Shown: positions 1 through 13,900 of the stretch, piece after piece
How the letters are laid out: every line of letters starts with the position of its first letter
Numbering within the stretch: position 1 is the stretch's first letter
Source of the DNA: Ignelater luminosus
Lineage: Eukaryota > Arthropoda > Insecta > Coleoptera > Elateridae
Reading direction: 5' to 3'
NCBI GenBank assembly: GCA_011009095.1
Contig: VTPC01000626.1
Span: 8,470 to 72,469, forward strand
DNA: 64,000 nt
Made by a program: the position numbers and the translations under genes
Notes under the pieces: generated by a model
Databases searched by the model: none
The model's input: only the letters and a program-made list of their open reading frames with translations
What the model was told of the DNA's origin: nothing

Positions 1-439
1 AAAAAGCTTCCTCTACAGAAGGCTAGCAAAAATTAAAATGACTACCAAAGACGCGCTACATCACGCCGACAAAAAAAAGAACAAAAAGAGAAAAAGTTTA
101 TTCCGTCGGCGTCGTTGTGTCTCTTTCTCACAAAAAGTTGACATCCTATCGCATTAGTTTCCTTAGATTCTTCAAAAGTGTTAACAGATCTTTCACTCAG
201 AATTGCTTTTGATTTCAGCTTACAATAAGAAATTGCCGTAAATCAGTTGATAAACTGAACAACGGTAGGCAGTTTTGTTGATACCGAAACAACCCAAAAC
301 CGCACCAGGTATTAATGTCTAGAGTCTTCTAAACTTAAAAAAGGGTAAGGTAACTGTAATTACCATTAAGACAGTCTAAATTTAAGATATCTATTAAAGG
401 ATGACTCATAAGTTACTTTTTATTAATTTTTGACAGTGG

Positions 440-2250
440 AAGGCCTGTGTTACCGAAGAGCGACACCTGGACTGTAAGCCACCGTAAAGATCTATTGTTT
501 CCCGTTTGAAGCTTTTGTTTTAATTTCCAAACATAACTCCTCCGAGAAGATTACTAGAAGATACAAGCCCATCAGTTTCCGCTTGTGCAGCTTCTTCTTT
601 AAGTATCTTAAATATCTTTAAATTCTTCAAAGTGCCAAGCCTAATCGGAAGCAACCGTAAGTAACCGACTTGAAAACAAAGACCGATTACTTTGCGTTTC
701 GAGCTTTTGTTTTAGTTTCCGGATTTAATTTTCTTGAGATGGTTAATATAGGATGAAAGCCAATTTATAGTTTCCTTGTGAATTTTTTTTATTTTCTTCA
801 AAACGATTAATGAAAGCGGAAGTGTGACAGTGAGGCACCGTAAGTTTTCCGTTTGGAGTTTTTTGGGGAAGATGGATAGAGTGCAAAGTCTAATCAATTT
901 CAGTGGTAGTCTTTAAGAAAACTAATCAAAAACCACCGCAGATGGCTTACTTCAGTTTGCCTCAAGAAGATTAGTGGAGGATGAAGTTTCCGAAAAATCA
1001 ACTAAAAAAAGGCAAAGCAAACCACCAGCACTGCAAAAGGACCGGTTGAGGATGAAGCCCTATTCCTCTCCGTTTGGAGTTTTCCGAAGAAGTTTAATAG
1101 AACGCAAAGTTTTATCAGTTTCGACGCAGTGTACTCCTTGAGAAAGCTAATGGAGGGCAAAGCCTTACAAGAATCACCGTAGATGATTCATTTTAGTTTT
1201 CAAGAGAGTTAGTGGAGGATCAAGTCTAAACGGTTTCCTTTTATAGCTCCTTTGGCAAGTTTTCCTAGTTTCCTTAAAAGAATTAACGGATTTCCTATTT
1301 CTCTCCGTCTGGAGCTTTCTTCGCAAGAGTAATAAAACAAAAAGGTTTAACAGTTTCAACACATAGTATTCTTCGAGAAAGCTAATGAAAAGTGAAGGCT
1401 GACCAAGGGCCACAGTAGATGGATCATTTTAGTTTTTAAGAAAGTTAGTGAAGGATAAAGACTAAACGGTTTCGACACAGAGTACTCCTTGGAAAAGTTA
1501 ATGGGGGGCAAAACCTGATCGAGAACCACCGTAAATAGCTCATTTTAGTTTTCAAGAAGGTTAGTGGAGGATCAAATCTAGACGGTGTCCTTTCATAGCG
1601 TTCTCGGCAAGTTTTCTTCTTTTTCTCAAAGAAGCTAACGAAAGGTAAAGCACTGCAAGACCCCCGTTCAAGAGTAAAGCTCTATTCCTCTCCATCTAAA
1701 GTTTTCTGGAGAAGATTGATAGAACGCAAGATTAAATCAGTTTCAACACTCATGGTACTCCTTGAGAAAGAGCTAATGGAGGGTGGCGCCTGACCAATGG
1801 CCACCGTAGATGGCTTATCTTAGTTTTCAAGTAGGCTAGTAGAAGATACAGGCTAAACGGTGTCCTTTTATAGAGTTCCTGGCAAGTTTCCCTAGTTTCC
1901 TCAAAAGAGTTAACGAAAGCAAAGCACTACTAGAGGACCGCTGCGTCCTATTCCTCTCTATCTAGAGCTTTCCGGAGAAGATCAATACTAGAATACTAGT
2001 ACAATAGTAGTTCTTGGAAAAACTAGTGGAGGGCAAAGCCTGACCAAGGGCCATCGCAGATAACTTATTTTAGTTTTTGATAAACTTAATGAAGGATGAA
2101 AGCTAATAGGTTTGAATTTATAGCTTACTTTGAAAATATTTTTAGTCTTCTCAGATACAGTACTGAAAGGTGAAGCCTGATCGTGAGTCGTAGCAAGTAG
2201 CCTGCTCGAAGACGAAAGCTAGTTCTTTCCGTCTGGATCTTTCTTTCAGC
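440..2250. repeat. Degenerate tandem repeat block, period about 235-280 bp
   Basis: A block recurs containing a CACCGTAGATGGCTTATTTT-like core, then AGTTTTCAAG and a GTTAGTGGAGGAT stretch. The core is seen near 936, 1177, 1411, 1523, 1800 and 2052, with weaker forms near 480, 653 and 836. Spacings are mostly 234-277 bp, with one short interval of about 112 bp. Copies are well diverged. No protein can be read. On the - strand the block lies just 3' of a LINE RNase H fragment, so it may be that element's repetitive 3' untranslated region. Confidence 0.65.
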
Positions 2251-2580
2251 ACATACTTAGTATGTTTCTTTTCTTACTTAGGAGCTGTCTGATTGTCCAG
2301 AGAATTGCAGCCTATTTGTTTATTCATTTTTACTACACCGATTCCAGCACTCGAGTTTCCTGTAATGACCTATACAGATCCTTGCCTGGATAAGTATTAA
2401 ACATGCTAAACTATTGACCCGTAGATATTCTGCCTTCTACATGTTAAAGTTGCTGTTACACATTCTGCATTGTACTGTCCTGCAAAGCAAAAAGGCCCTA
2501 GCTCGGAAGATAAACAAAACTGAGTTTAGAGTGTTGTTAAATTCTTTGAAATAAAATCTATTTGTCAAGCAAACCAATTT

Positions 2581-3340
2581 TTAAAATGCCCTATCGTGTA
2601 CAAATATGAAGCAAACAAAATACGTTTCATTGAATATCTCAAAATTATAGTTTTCAGAGTTTTTGCTTTTTACTTTGTAGTACAGTAGGTCTCCGTGATA
2701 CAAGCCTATTTCATTTAGGGGCTTCTTTACACGTGCACGCCCTGTAAGATATCCTGCTACTATTCGTAGGTGATTCCTGCTCAGTGTAAGCAGGCCTTCT
2801 GTTCCTTTTCCGTATGGATTATCTACGTAGAACTTTCCATGTTCTTGTTCTGGTAAGGTTTGCCAATGTGTAGTATGTTGATCTTCTACCCATTTTCTTA
2901 CTTGCTCACGGACTATACTTGTTGGTACTTCCAAAGGAGATCCCAGGACAAAGTATAATGTTTCTAGTGCTCTCTTAGCCAGTTCATTAGCTTTCTCTTT
3001 AGTGGCTTGATACCCAGATTAGTTTTGCTGTGTTTTAGTCTGCGAGTCTCTTTAGTTCGTCAAGACATTTTCATATTAATGTAGACGTTACTTTCAGATT
3101 TGCTAAAAGCCTTCAAGGCAGCTTTTCATTATCTGGGAATATGTGGATCCTTTTGTTGCTACCTCCGCTTGGAATATGGAGGTGTGGCGTCCTAGCAGAC
3201 AGTTGTACTCACTTCTTGCTAGTTCTCTATAGATTCCTGTCCCAGAACCTTTAGATCTTAAAATCGTGTGTGTACCAGTTTTTCTCATTACAGCTTAGTC
3301 TAAAACTTTTTTGTTTTTCTCGATCTGGTATCAATAATGA
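2581..3340 (-). mobile_element. Non-LTR retrotransposon fragment: RNase H and 3' end
   Basis: Reading the - strand, pieces in different frames resemble the C-terminal end of the polyprotein of RNase H-bearing non-LTR elements (R1/Jockey groups). GSGTGIYRELARSEYNCLLG with HTSIFQAEV is the start of RNase H (about 3290-3170). VREQVRKWVEDQHTTHWQTL with NHLRIVAGYLTG (2934-2700) is the segment after RNase H. Frameshifts and stops separate the pieces, so the copy is dead. No reverse transcriptase part is in the window. Confidence 0.7.
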
Positions 3341-4858
3341 CGAATGGGGTATCACAGTTGTTTTTGTTTTACCTTGATATTTATGTCTGGTTCTGCCATA
3401 TGATCTTTCATCGTTACGTGTCCTGATCTGATTGGTAGGTCTAGTAGTACCCGCATGGGCGGTAGGGTACTTTTTATCCCCATGTGAAGCTTAGGCAGAA
3501 TCATGTTATCAGAATCAGTTCATCGGTGTTTAAATAGTTTTAAACACGATTCCGATAATAATTGTTGGAATTCTGCTCAAAGAAATGGATTTAAAAAATT
3601 TTTTGATGGAGTTCAGTGTTTTTTAACTCTTTCATCTTTGTTAAGCCTTTACTACTCCTGATTATAGATGCCATGATGCAAGTTCAACTCGGATAAAAGA
3701 TTCATCTTGATTGTTGAGGTTATTAATTTTGCAGTGCAAGGTTTCTTAATTATTGTGATTTTTAGCTTAACTGGGTATTATTCTTCAGCTCTGCAGCAAA
3801 CGTAATAAGCCGGGTAAATTTGTAGAAATTAAGAAATTATTAAATTATTACTCAGGATGTGTTTTTTTAAATATTAATTAATTACTAACTCCGCATGCAA
3901 TTTCTTTTTATTGATTGTGTAAATTGCACCTTTGAAACACGTAAATAGTATTTAGTAAACACAAACACAATCTACTATTTACTAGCATTGAAAATAACCA
4001 AAATAAAATAATAGAAGATAAGGGTACCCAGAGTAACGGATAAAACATAAAAGCAAGAACTTACAGCACTGTTGTGAAACACAAACATTCTAGTTTTATA
4101 CTGGTTTTTATAAATTCCATTCTGTACACGAGTGCAACGTTTCCTTTTTCCTTGATAATAATGCTCTTCTTTTTAAATCCTAAAAGACCTATCGCTTTGA
4201 TAGCTGCGACACTTGTGTCTAAAACAAGCCAATAATTTGTGAAATAAAACAATAAATAATATAAAAATGTATTAGTATCACATTGAATGAATCTGAATTA
4301 TAATAGGATATCAGAAGTGTAAAAGAGTTTGCCTAAAAATATATTGCTAAAAATTAGATAATTATGTAACCATGAAATTACAAACGTGTTACCTACTAAT
4401 GATGAATAATAAGACGACCTTCAGCAATATTCTTCCTGCTTCTATTTATTATTATTACATTTTAAAATAATAATAATAATAATAATAAAATTAATTTGAA
4501 AGAGAAATCATAAATAGAGAAAAGTTAAAATTGTATAGTATTACATTAATGTTATCTTAATTACGTAATTTAAAATAAAATTGAGAAACTAATAATGACG
4601 TCCTTACATGAAGTTAGTTTTAGTACACATACCTCTCTATTAGATGCACCGTATTAAATATTAATTCTTGTAGTTTTTTTACTATTAAAAAAAAAGGAAA
4701 AGTTGCGCTATCATCATTACAATACAACTATAATATTCAATTAACATAATATCTACTAGGAGAGTTCACTTTTGTATGAACGAAGTTTGGTTGTGCTCGT
4801 AATAACATTCGTGTAAACTGCAAACAAAACTTTCCCTTCTGTACTAAAACCGAGGATA
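3341..4858. other. AT-rich upstream region of mal
   Basis: No convincing gene. An (AAT)n-type microsatellite lies near 4466-4490. The mal promoter is presumably within the last few hundred bases, but I see no certain core promoter motif. Confidence 0.5.
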
Positions 4859-4952
4859 ATGGAAAACCTAAAATCTGGCGGCTCTCGCTACAATCCCGTA
4901 TATTCTGTTTTGCAGGAAAATTTAATTAAGGGCGAGTTTTCACGACTGAAGG
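4859..4952 (+). CDS. mal: mal coding exon 1 (isolated 11 kb upstream)
   Basis: A short first exon encodes 31 residues beginning MENLKSGG and ending GEFSRLK, then one base of the next codon, followed by GTAAGT. The GEFSRLK end joins in phase (phase 1) to the DQCYLEHAG start of the next exon at 15989, matching the conserved start of MOCOS proteins. An in-frame TAA at 4814-4816 supports ATG 4859 as the start. The exon is easy to miss because 11 kb of transposon-derived intron follows. Confidence 0.88.
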
Positions 4953-7900
4953 GTAAGTGATTTAAGTGTATCACTAAAATTTATTGGTTATGTTTGTCGA
5001 GAATAAAACCGCAGCAACAAGTTTGTTAAAGTTTAATTGAAGATAAGATTAATTTATTTCCATTGTGTGTATATGTACGTAAACCTTATCTCGAACCTAT
5101 ATAGTAGATACGTGTGATTGTGCGATCTTTGTTTTATAAATTGAATCATTTAGGGGTTTTAGTTTTTGTTCTTTTCGATACGGGGTACTAATTGTGCGGA
5201 TATGCGTAAAGAGAAAGTAATAATTATTTCCTAAAATTGCTTCTAGTCTAGTTTGATTTGAAATTTTATTTATTCCATTTAATACTGGTACCGCCACCTA
5301 GCAGTTACTGTTTGTATTACAGGAATAAGCTAACTCAGTAGCGTGCTACGTACGTTTTTCGATGGGGTTGGAAAAAATTATAAACTGTCATCACAGAATT
5401 ATGTATGTATGGAGTTTTAAAAACTGAAGCGCTGATAAAATATCACTTAATATTATAATTTTATTATTGTTATGTTCTTTATTGAAAGGAAAATTATAAA
5501 TGGAAATTTTTAAAATTGAGATTTTGTGAAAATTCCGAGTTAACTAGTAGTTTGTGCCTGCATTTTCTTCACCGTTTCTTACATTATTCTCAAAGTTTCT
5601 TTAGTAGATTCAGACTGAATCGGTCTGTGTAACTTTGTAGGAATTCTACTAAAATTTTTAAACTGTCGTCAAGTAAAATAAAATCTTAAATTTAGACTTT
5701 ATGTGGGAACAGTGACGCACCTACACCAAACGAGGCCCGGGCGGAATTTTTTGAGGCCCCGTATTCAAGCTTCACACAGACGCGCTTGCATGTCTACTAT
5801 CACACATCCAATCTACCAGTATTTTAAAATTACAAAAAATAACAGGTTTTATAATATAAATGATACTTAACAGAAAAACTTTCATTGCTAAAATATGCCC
5901 AAGCGTAGGGGGTCAAACTATTGTAATTTGAGTTTTACTAAATGATAAGCTTAGCTATATTTTACTTTATTGTTATACACACTTTCTATAGTAAAATTAA
6001 GTTCAGATTTACGGATTTGTATAATTTTCTCTATCTCTTCGACCTGTAACTCCAGAAGGAGCAAAGGACACCCCGAGAGATGTTTCATTTGCCTGTAGTA
6101 GATGGCAGAGCGGCAACCTCTACTCATCTTGGTTGGAGTCCGTTCTGTGTATAGGTATTTTTGGCTAATTCCTTCTCTACTTCCATTTTATGCGTCTATT
6201 TGTTATCTCTATTCTTTCTTCGTTTGATATCTCCCATAACTTTAAGTTTGTTATTTTATCTGGTCAGAATATTTGGTGGATTTTTCTTAGACATTTATTA
6301 GTGTATGTTTGTAACATTCGTATACTTTGTTTATTTAATGTCCATGTTTCTGCACCGTACAGTAATACGCTCTTAACGTTGATTTGGAATAAACGTAAGT
6401 TTGTTCTAACCAAAATATTTTTTAATCTCCATATTTTGTTCAGCATATTAAACGACTTTTGGGCTTGCTCTATTCTCCTTCTTATGTCTCTTTGAGAGCC
6501 TCCCGTTTTATCCACTACACTTTCTAAGTAACAGAGTTTTTCAACCTCTTCAATATTTTTATGCTCTATGCTTATACTTCTTCTATCCTCTTCTCCGTTT
6601 TTTAGGATCTTTGTCTTCTCATTTATTTTAAGACCAACTTGATCTGCTACTTCTTTGAGTCTCATTGTTTTTCTTTGCATCTGGTTTTTCTTTCTAGTTA
6701 TTAGGCATATGTTGTCCACAAACTCAAGGTCTTCAAGTTTCTTAAATGTACCCCAATTTATTCCAGATATCTTATTTCTTGTATTCTCCATCACCTAGTC
6801 TATGATGATTAGGAATAGAGTTGGTGATAAGACGTACCCTTGTTTAACTTCTGTGTTAATCATAATTTTTTTCGGGCAGTTTTCCTGGATGTTCTACTTT
6901 TACTAAAAAGTTTTCATACATAATTTTTATCATTTTTTTATTTTTTTTGGTAGTCCATATGCGTCTAGAATTTTCCACATGGTCTTTCTCGTTACTAAGT
7001 TAAATGCCTTCTGGAAATCTATAAAATTGATGCAGATGCTTTCCCCCATTTCTTTGGTTTTTTCGAGTATTATCCTCGATGTGCCTATTTGATCTACGCA
7101 TGAGCGCCTTGCTCGGAAGCCTGCTTGGTTTTCTTTTAGTCTCTGGTCTACTGTAGTTCTCATTCTGTTTGATATTATTTTACACAATACTTTACTAGCC
7201 ATGCATAGAAGGGTTATTGGTCTCGAGTTTTCGCATCGTGTGAGGTCTCCTTTTTTGTAATTTTCAAAATTATCCTTTGCGACCAATCCTCTGGTATTGT
7301 TTCCGCATTCCAGATTTTGTTCATGAAGATATGTAGGATTTCTATAGATCTTTCCTTTTCTGCTTTAATAAGTTGTATGAGGATATCATCCACGCCTGCG
7401 CTTTTACCAATCTTCATACTATCAATTGCTTCCAGGATTTCCTTCCTTGTAATTTCGTCTTGGTTTATGTTTGGCGGCTCGCTTCTCTCTAGTTCATCTA
7501 TATTTCTTGTTTCTTTCTTCTTGTACATTTCAGCAAAATATTCGGTCCATCTTTTTATAATGTCGCCTTCGCTTTTGAGTATTTTTCCGTTTGCTCCTTG
7601 TATTCTATTAATTGGCTTGGTTCTTTGCCCCGTATTTTTTTTTTGTTATTTCGTATAAGTATTTTATATCTCTTCTTTGGACTGCTTTCTCCGCTTCTTC
7701 TAACAGGTTTTCAAGGTAGTTTCTCTTGTCTTTTCTTGCCCTTGTTTTACTACTTTGTTTCTATTCCAATATTCTCTATGTATGTGGATTTTTCTTGTTT
7801 CGTCTTCTGTATTCAATCATTTCCTTTTTATTCTTCTCCTCTCTACGATTGTATTCAATGTAGCGTTTGTTATCCATTGTTTTTGTTTTCCGACTTTGTA

Positions 7901-10900
7901 TCCAATTGTTTCTTTTGCGCTTTTCTTTACTGCGTGTTTGAAATGTTGCCAATGTTGTCCACCAAAAGGTTTCTAAGTGGGTTAATTTCTCCGATATTCT
8001 TTTGGAAGTTCTTCCTATACTCCCCTACTATTACTTCATTTTGACAACATTAACTTTCATTCGTACCAGTAGGATGTTGTTGCTTTTCAAGCTTATTTTT
8101 ATTTTGGCTCTAAGAAGTTGATGGTCTGTTCCTACATCTGCGCCCCTCATCCTTTTTGTATCTTGTAGGGAGTTCCTCCATGTTCTCTCAATCATTATAT
8201 AGTCAATTTGGTTTCTATAGATACCTCCAGGTGGTATCCAAGTTGCTTTGTGATTGCCGTTGTGTTTGAATAAGGTACCTGCAATAACTAAATTATTTGT
8301 CAAGCAGAAGTCTACTAGTCTACGACCATCTTCGTTAATGTTCCCCATTCCGTGTTTCACCGTGATGTTTTCCTTGCCTTCATTGTCTTTGCCCACTTTT
8401 GCATTTAGATCCCCCATTAATAATTTTATGTCAGTCAGTTGTTTCCGTTGTATAATCTCCCAGTTTGCTTGGAGTTCCTCATGAAAGGTATCGTTAGTTT
8501 GATCATCTTTATCATTTGTAGGGCTATAGACGTTTATAGTAGTTATATTTCTGCATTTCCCTATAAACCGTATCTTTCTGTTTTGCCTTCCCATTCCAGT
8601 AAGCTTTTTGTAATTGAATTATCTATCATAATAGCTACTCCCCTTTCTTTTTTTTTGCGGTTTCATCTCCATATTCTGAGTAGAGTATTTGGTTTCCATT
8701 TGCAAGTATCATACTTCCTATTCCATTCAACCTAGTGTCGCTAAGCCCGAATATTTTAATCTTATACTTTGTCATTTCTTTTGAGATTTGTTCGGCTTTG
8801 TTTATTTCGGCCATTGATTGAACATTCTGGCAGTCCAGAAAGAATTTAGATTTGTCTCCTAGTATATTTACTTTTTTTGTGGCATATTCGATTCGTTGTC
8901 CTAGTTCGTTGCCCGTTTCACCACCTCTTTCTCCGTTTTTGTTCTTTGTGTCGGTTCTATAGTGGTGTATTCTGGTAGTGTTTTAGAATTTCTTCTAAGA
9001 TGTGCTTGTCTTTGTTTCATTTCCATATTTGCCCCTGTATAGTAATCTTTTGGTATCCGGTTTTAACTTAGTTGCCCTTGCTTATTTCTTCTTTTGCTCT
9101 ATTTCGGATTTCGCGTTGTATACGCATCTCTTCTTTTGTTAGATCGTTGTTTATATATAATTGTTCATGTTTAATCAGTCTCAGTTTTATTTTCCTTGCT
9201 TCCTGTTTTTACTAAACATGTTCTATTTTCCAATTTATATGCCTCTTCTAGTTTTACTTCTTTGTATAATTTGTAGAATTATTGATGGCCCAGTTGAGGC
9301 CCGGGGCGGACCGCCCCCTCCGCCTCCCCTGAGGTACTTTACTGAAGATATCTGACCTTTCTTTATTTGTTTTTAAAATAACCTCAAAGAACGGTTTCTC
9401 AGTTTTTCCTATCGCAACCGCCAACCAAAGTTCCATAGGATCAGCCGTTTTTTAGATGGGGGATTATCTAAACCATTATGGCTCGGGCTGCGCCTTCGCA
9501 CCTTGCTTTTCCAACAACGTTAAGATGCGGAGTACAAGGGAAGAACGCAAATAACTACAAAAAGGAAATTGCACAAATAAAAGTAATGGTAAAGAAAGTT
9601 CTTGTAAAAAATAATTTAAACGATGAAGGTAAAATTACCTTTGATGGTGGAAATAGAAAACACAGAATAAAACTCAAAAAAAATTCAGGAAATGTTAGAG
9701 GGTGGCTAGCATTTTGGGCTGCTTTTCAAGAAATTGATAAAGATAAGGATATTGCTGATGCGGGAAAGTATCAATACTTGGTCCAATCAACTGTATCCGA
9801 ATCGGAAGCATGGAAGGTTTTCACAAGCTACACAATATCTGGAAAGAGTTATGATAAGACCATTAAAGATCTGAAGGAGCGTTTTGGTCGTGAGAAGATG
9901 CTGATAAAAGTTTATGTTAGAGACCTTCTCGAGTTGATGATCGAAAATGCTAAGAACACAAGCAAAGTTAGTTTTGTAGATTTAGTTACATTCAAGAAAA
10001 GCTATTCAAAGAAGAGATCATTACTTCTTTTGCTTGAGAAAGGGGCATAATGCCAAAAGATGCAAAAATTTTGTAAAACGCTTTAAATGTGCTAAATGTC
10101 ATTGTGGAATTAACATATGTGTCCTGAAATAGGACAAGTACTAGAAGGAAATAAGGGATACAAAAGGAAAGCTTGTGCAATGATTGATTCTGAATCTCAA
10201 AAGTCTTACGTATTAGACAAGATTGCAAAAGAGTTGGTGCTGCACCAAATGGGTGAAGAGGAAGTAATTCACCATACATTTGGCGGACAGTATTCAGACC
10301 CTGTGAAGCATAGCCGTTACAAACTCTATTTGGCCAATATCGAAGGCTATATCGTTGTAACTTTGATGTGTCTGATATGCCAAAAATAACCGACATAATC
10401 AACTCTCCAAGTGATCCATAGATTGAAGAATGCAACCGTCAAGGCATCAAACTAACTGATTTAAATATTGATTTATCTGGTATTGAAGTCCTCATTGGTT
10501 CTGACGTAGCAGGAAAACTTTTCACGGGAAAGGGGCATGTTCTTTGTTCCGGATCAATAGAAATGGAAACATACCTTAGATGGGAAGACTTTCATTGCGA
10601 TCAAAAAACACAGGTCAGGCTATGACAGTAATAGCAATGCACATGATGGATAAATAGATGAAGAGTATATAGACACTTGAAGCGATCGGTATTATGGACG
10701 CAGCTGAAAGAAAATCAAGAATAGAATTGGAACAAGCTGCGATGAATCATTTCAAATGTACAATTGCAAGACGTATAGACGGATGGTACCAAGTCAACAA
10801 GTTCACCGCTACTCTGTTGTAAATAGAATCGATTGGCAATTTAGTCCTCCATCAGCTGCTTGGTGGGGAGGTTTTTGGAAAAGACTTGTAGGACTAGTAA

Positions 10901-13900
10901 AAGGATTGTTAAGAAAAATGCTGGGAAATGCATCTGTCACGTACTGCCGTGAGAGATAGAGTCTACGTTAGATGAACGACCTCTCACGCATGTATCAGAA
11001 GACTCACCTGACTTTCAACCGCTAACTCCCTCGATGTTTTTACGAGAAAAGGGATCATGTAGCCTTCCAGAGGCAAAAGTCGTGGATGCAACGTCACTGT
11101 ACAAAAACTTAAGGGAGTATCAGTGACTTTGCGTGCACAGTGAGAATAGTCCCCAGCTTAGTCTAGAAGATGTGGTTCTAATTAAAATTGGAGGAAAGAA
11201 GGGGATAGATTGGGTAATGAGCATTATATTTGAGGTCTATGCTGGACGTGACAGCAGGATACGCACCGCATTGGTTAGAACCAAGGATGGTCAATGTAGT
11301 TCAAAGTTTTTCTAAGCGCCAACTCTTGCACATGCTTGCTGTTGTCAGCCAACATGGCTAATAAAATATTCTCAAGATGACAGAAATACCCATTTCCTTG
11401 AAGAACCGTATTAATAACCTTTTTTACTTCTTCAGGAAGGAATCTTGGCTTTTTTATCATGCCAAACAAATGTTGACTGCCATGACGACATGACGGTGAG
11501 ATTTAATTGCAAACCAAGAAAATTAAGATTTTGTGAAGGATCTTCTCTAGAAACATACAACCTTAATATTCTGTTAGCTGTTGTTAACCATCTGGCATAC
11601 AGAATCGGACTTTACCATCCTTCTTCCGAGCAAACACAATCAGCGAGCTCCAAGAACTATCGGATGCTTCTATGACGCCTTCGTCGAGCATGCGGTGACT
11701 TCTTCACTGACGATGCCTTGCATCTTCGGATTCTGTGACTAGTATCGTTGTTTTATCAGCGTCAGGTCCTTCAGCTTGACTTTGTGCTGAATAAAGTCGG
11801 TAGGTTCCCAGATTTCTTCGAACTGGGGAAGTTCTATTTCCATGAACCTCTGAAGGCGAGTCTTTTCCCCAACATTTAGCAAGGTAACGGCCAGGCAGGG
11901 TTGTTCTGAGTGTCTTCTCTCTGGAGCGGAGGGGACTAGTCACTTTTCTAAGAATAGGCTCCCCGTTTTCCTATTAAAGTGCAAGTTCAGGGCGGCTAGG
12001 AAGCCATTCCCAGAAAGACTTCGTATCCTAGGTTCGATAGGTAATGTACCAGCTGGGTTCTTCTGTGTCTAGAACCCTGATCCAAACCTGGATTGATTTA
12101 GTTATTCGGACGAATTTCTAGTTTATCACTGCGGCACTCGTGGACTTGGGTGGTCGGCTGTAGTCCTTTAGTAGGCTAGCAACCCGTTTCCTGCAAACGT
12201 TGCAACATAGCCAGTATCTACTAAGACCCTCAACTAGCTTCCATTTATGCCAACGAGAATAAAGGTCTCGTAACCAATACATTTGTAGTTGGTAGGTACA
12301 GTCGCGGGATATAACACCTCTTTTACAGCAGCGCAAACAAGACAGGATCCCTCGGTTCCGGCATTCGGTGCGGAAGTGTCCGCTGTAACTGCCAGTATTC
12401 GGTCTGATCGACATACCTGCATAGGTATTTCTGGTTACCTGCGGTTAAGACAGGCTCACTGGTTCTGGCCTACCTTGGTTCCGTACCATGGACGTCTGAC
12501 TGACTCTTGTTTTGGTCTGGCTTGGCTTGGTCGTGGCCATGGCTGACTCGTCGTTTCTCGGAACCGGCGCTACAAGCTTTGCCTCACGCTTCGGTTTTAG
12601 CTCTCTATGAAGCTCTTTGTATTCCCGTACAGTACGAAGGAAGCCCGATATATTCCGGCAATCATCCCGACGAAGGTACACGCGATACCATGTCTTCGAA
12701 GTAGGGTCTGCACATCGACAAACTATTCCATAGCCGACTCGTTCTTGCGTTGGGTGCGCCGGCTGATTTCGGCTTCTAGATTGATCTTATAGTAGGACGG
12801 AAGGTAAAAGTCGTGAAAGTCTTGGAGAAAATCGGGCCATCTTCTTCATTGGGCCTGATTGTTACGGAATCAGTCTAGTGCCGTTCCGGGCATCAGTTCG
12901 GATAGTAGCATCAATAACTGGTCCTTTGGAATACTGTGGTAGGCACTTACCTCTTCTAACCTTTCTAAGAAGGCGACGGGATCTGTCTTTCCAATTAGGT
13001 TAATTCTCTAGTCGCGGGTCTTGATATTGGCGGTAGATGGACTTACTTCTGGTACGGCCAGCGGTTGTCGGATTAGTATGGGGACGTTGTTTACGGCGAA
13101 ATATAAGGGAAACTGTGGCTGGTGGGCTGTTGGTACAACAGGCAAGTTGGGTGCGGATATATTGATTAAGCTAATAATATCAAGAGCTGTGCCGCAGTTT
13201 TACTAAGTACTGATCCTGGTTTTATGTCTTTTATCACTTTACGGCTGCACTCTTTTCAACTGGCTAAGGCAAGCGAGAGGTCAATAGTGGTTTTATTTAT
13301 TTGTTTATTCACAAAAACTGAAACGCTTTGGTACAATAAACGTACAATATACTAGGTGAAGTTCGTCCATGAGCCTTTCACCAACAGTGCTTCTAATTGG
13401 TGTTCCTGTTCCTGAACGCAAAAATTGTCGTTAGTCGCATGTTTGTTTGTAATGTAACAAATCGTCAGTATTTTTCTAGTAATAAAATTATTTTTGTTGT
13501 GACTTAGCGGGGAAAGCAAGCAGGGAAAGAAAACGGGAAGACACAAACTTTTTACGAAATACTCCTTCTAACGTAATCTAAACATATGCCGAGCTTCAGC
13601 TTTTCGCTAATTAGGCGGGCTGGGCCACTGCGGCTCATCCGTGACGGCGACGACGAGTCTGTTTGTTATGGGTTCGCCACTGACAATCTACTGTTTGTTT
13701 CCTCTCCTAGAAGGGATTGATGGTCGGACGCCGTTTGGCGGTGACTTGGTTGGTGGTACGTTGGCTTTGTTGCACGACCCCTTGTCCGTTTCCCGAACTA
13801 TTCTGGTGGAGGCGGCGGAACTAGCTCCGAAGATCTGATCGTTTTCGTAATCCTCGCTTCTATCTCGCTGGTACCAGCTCAGCGACGGTCTAAGGGGCGA

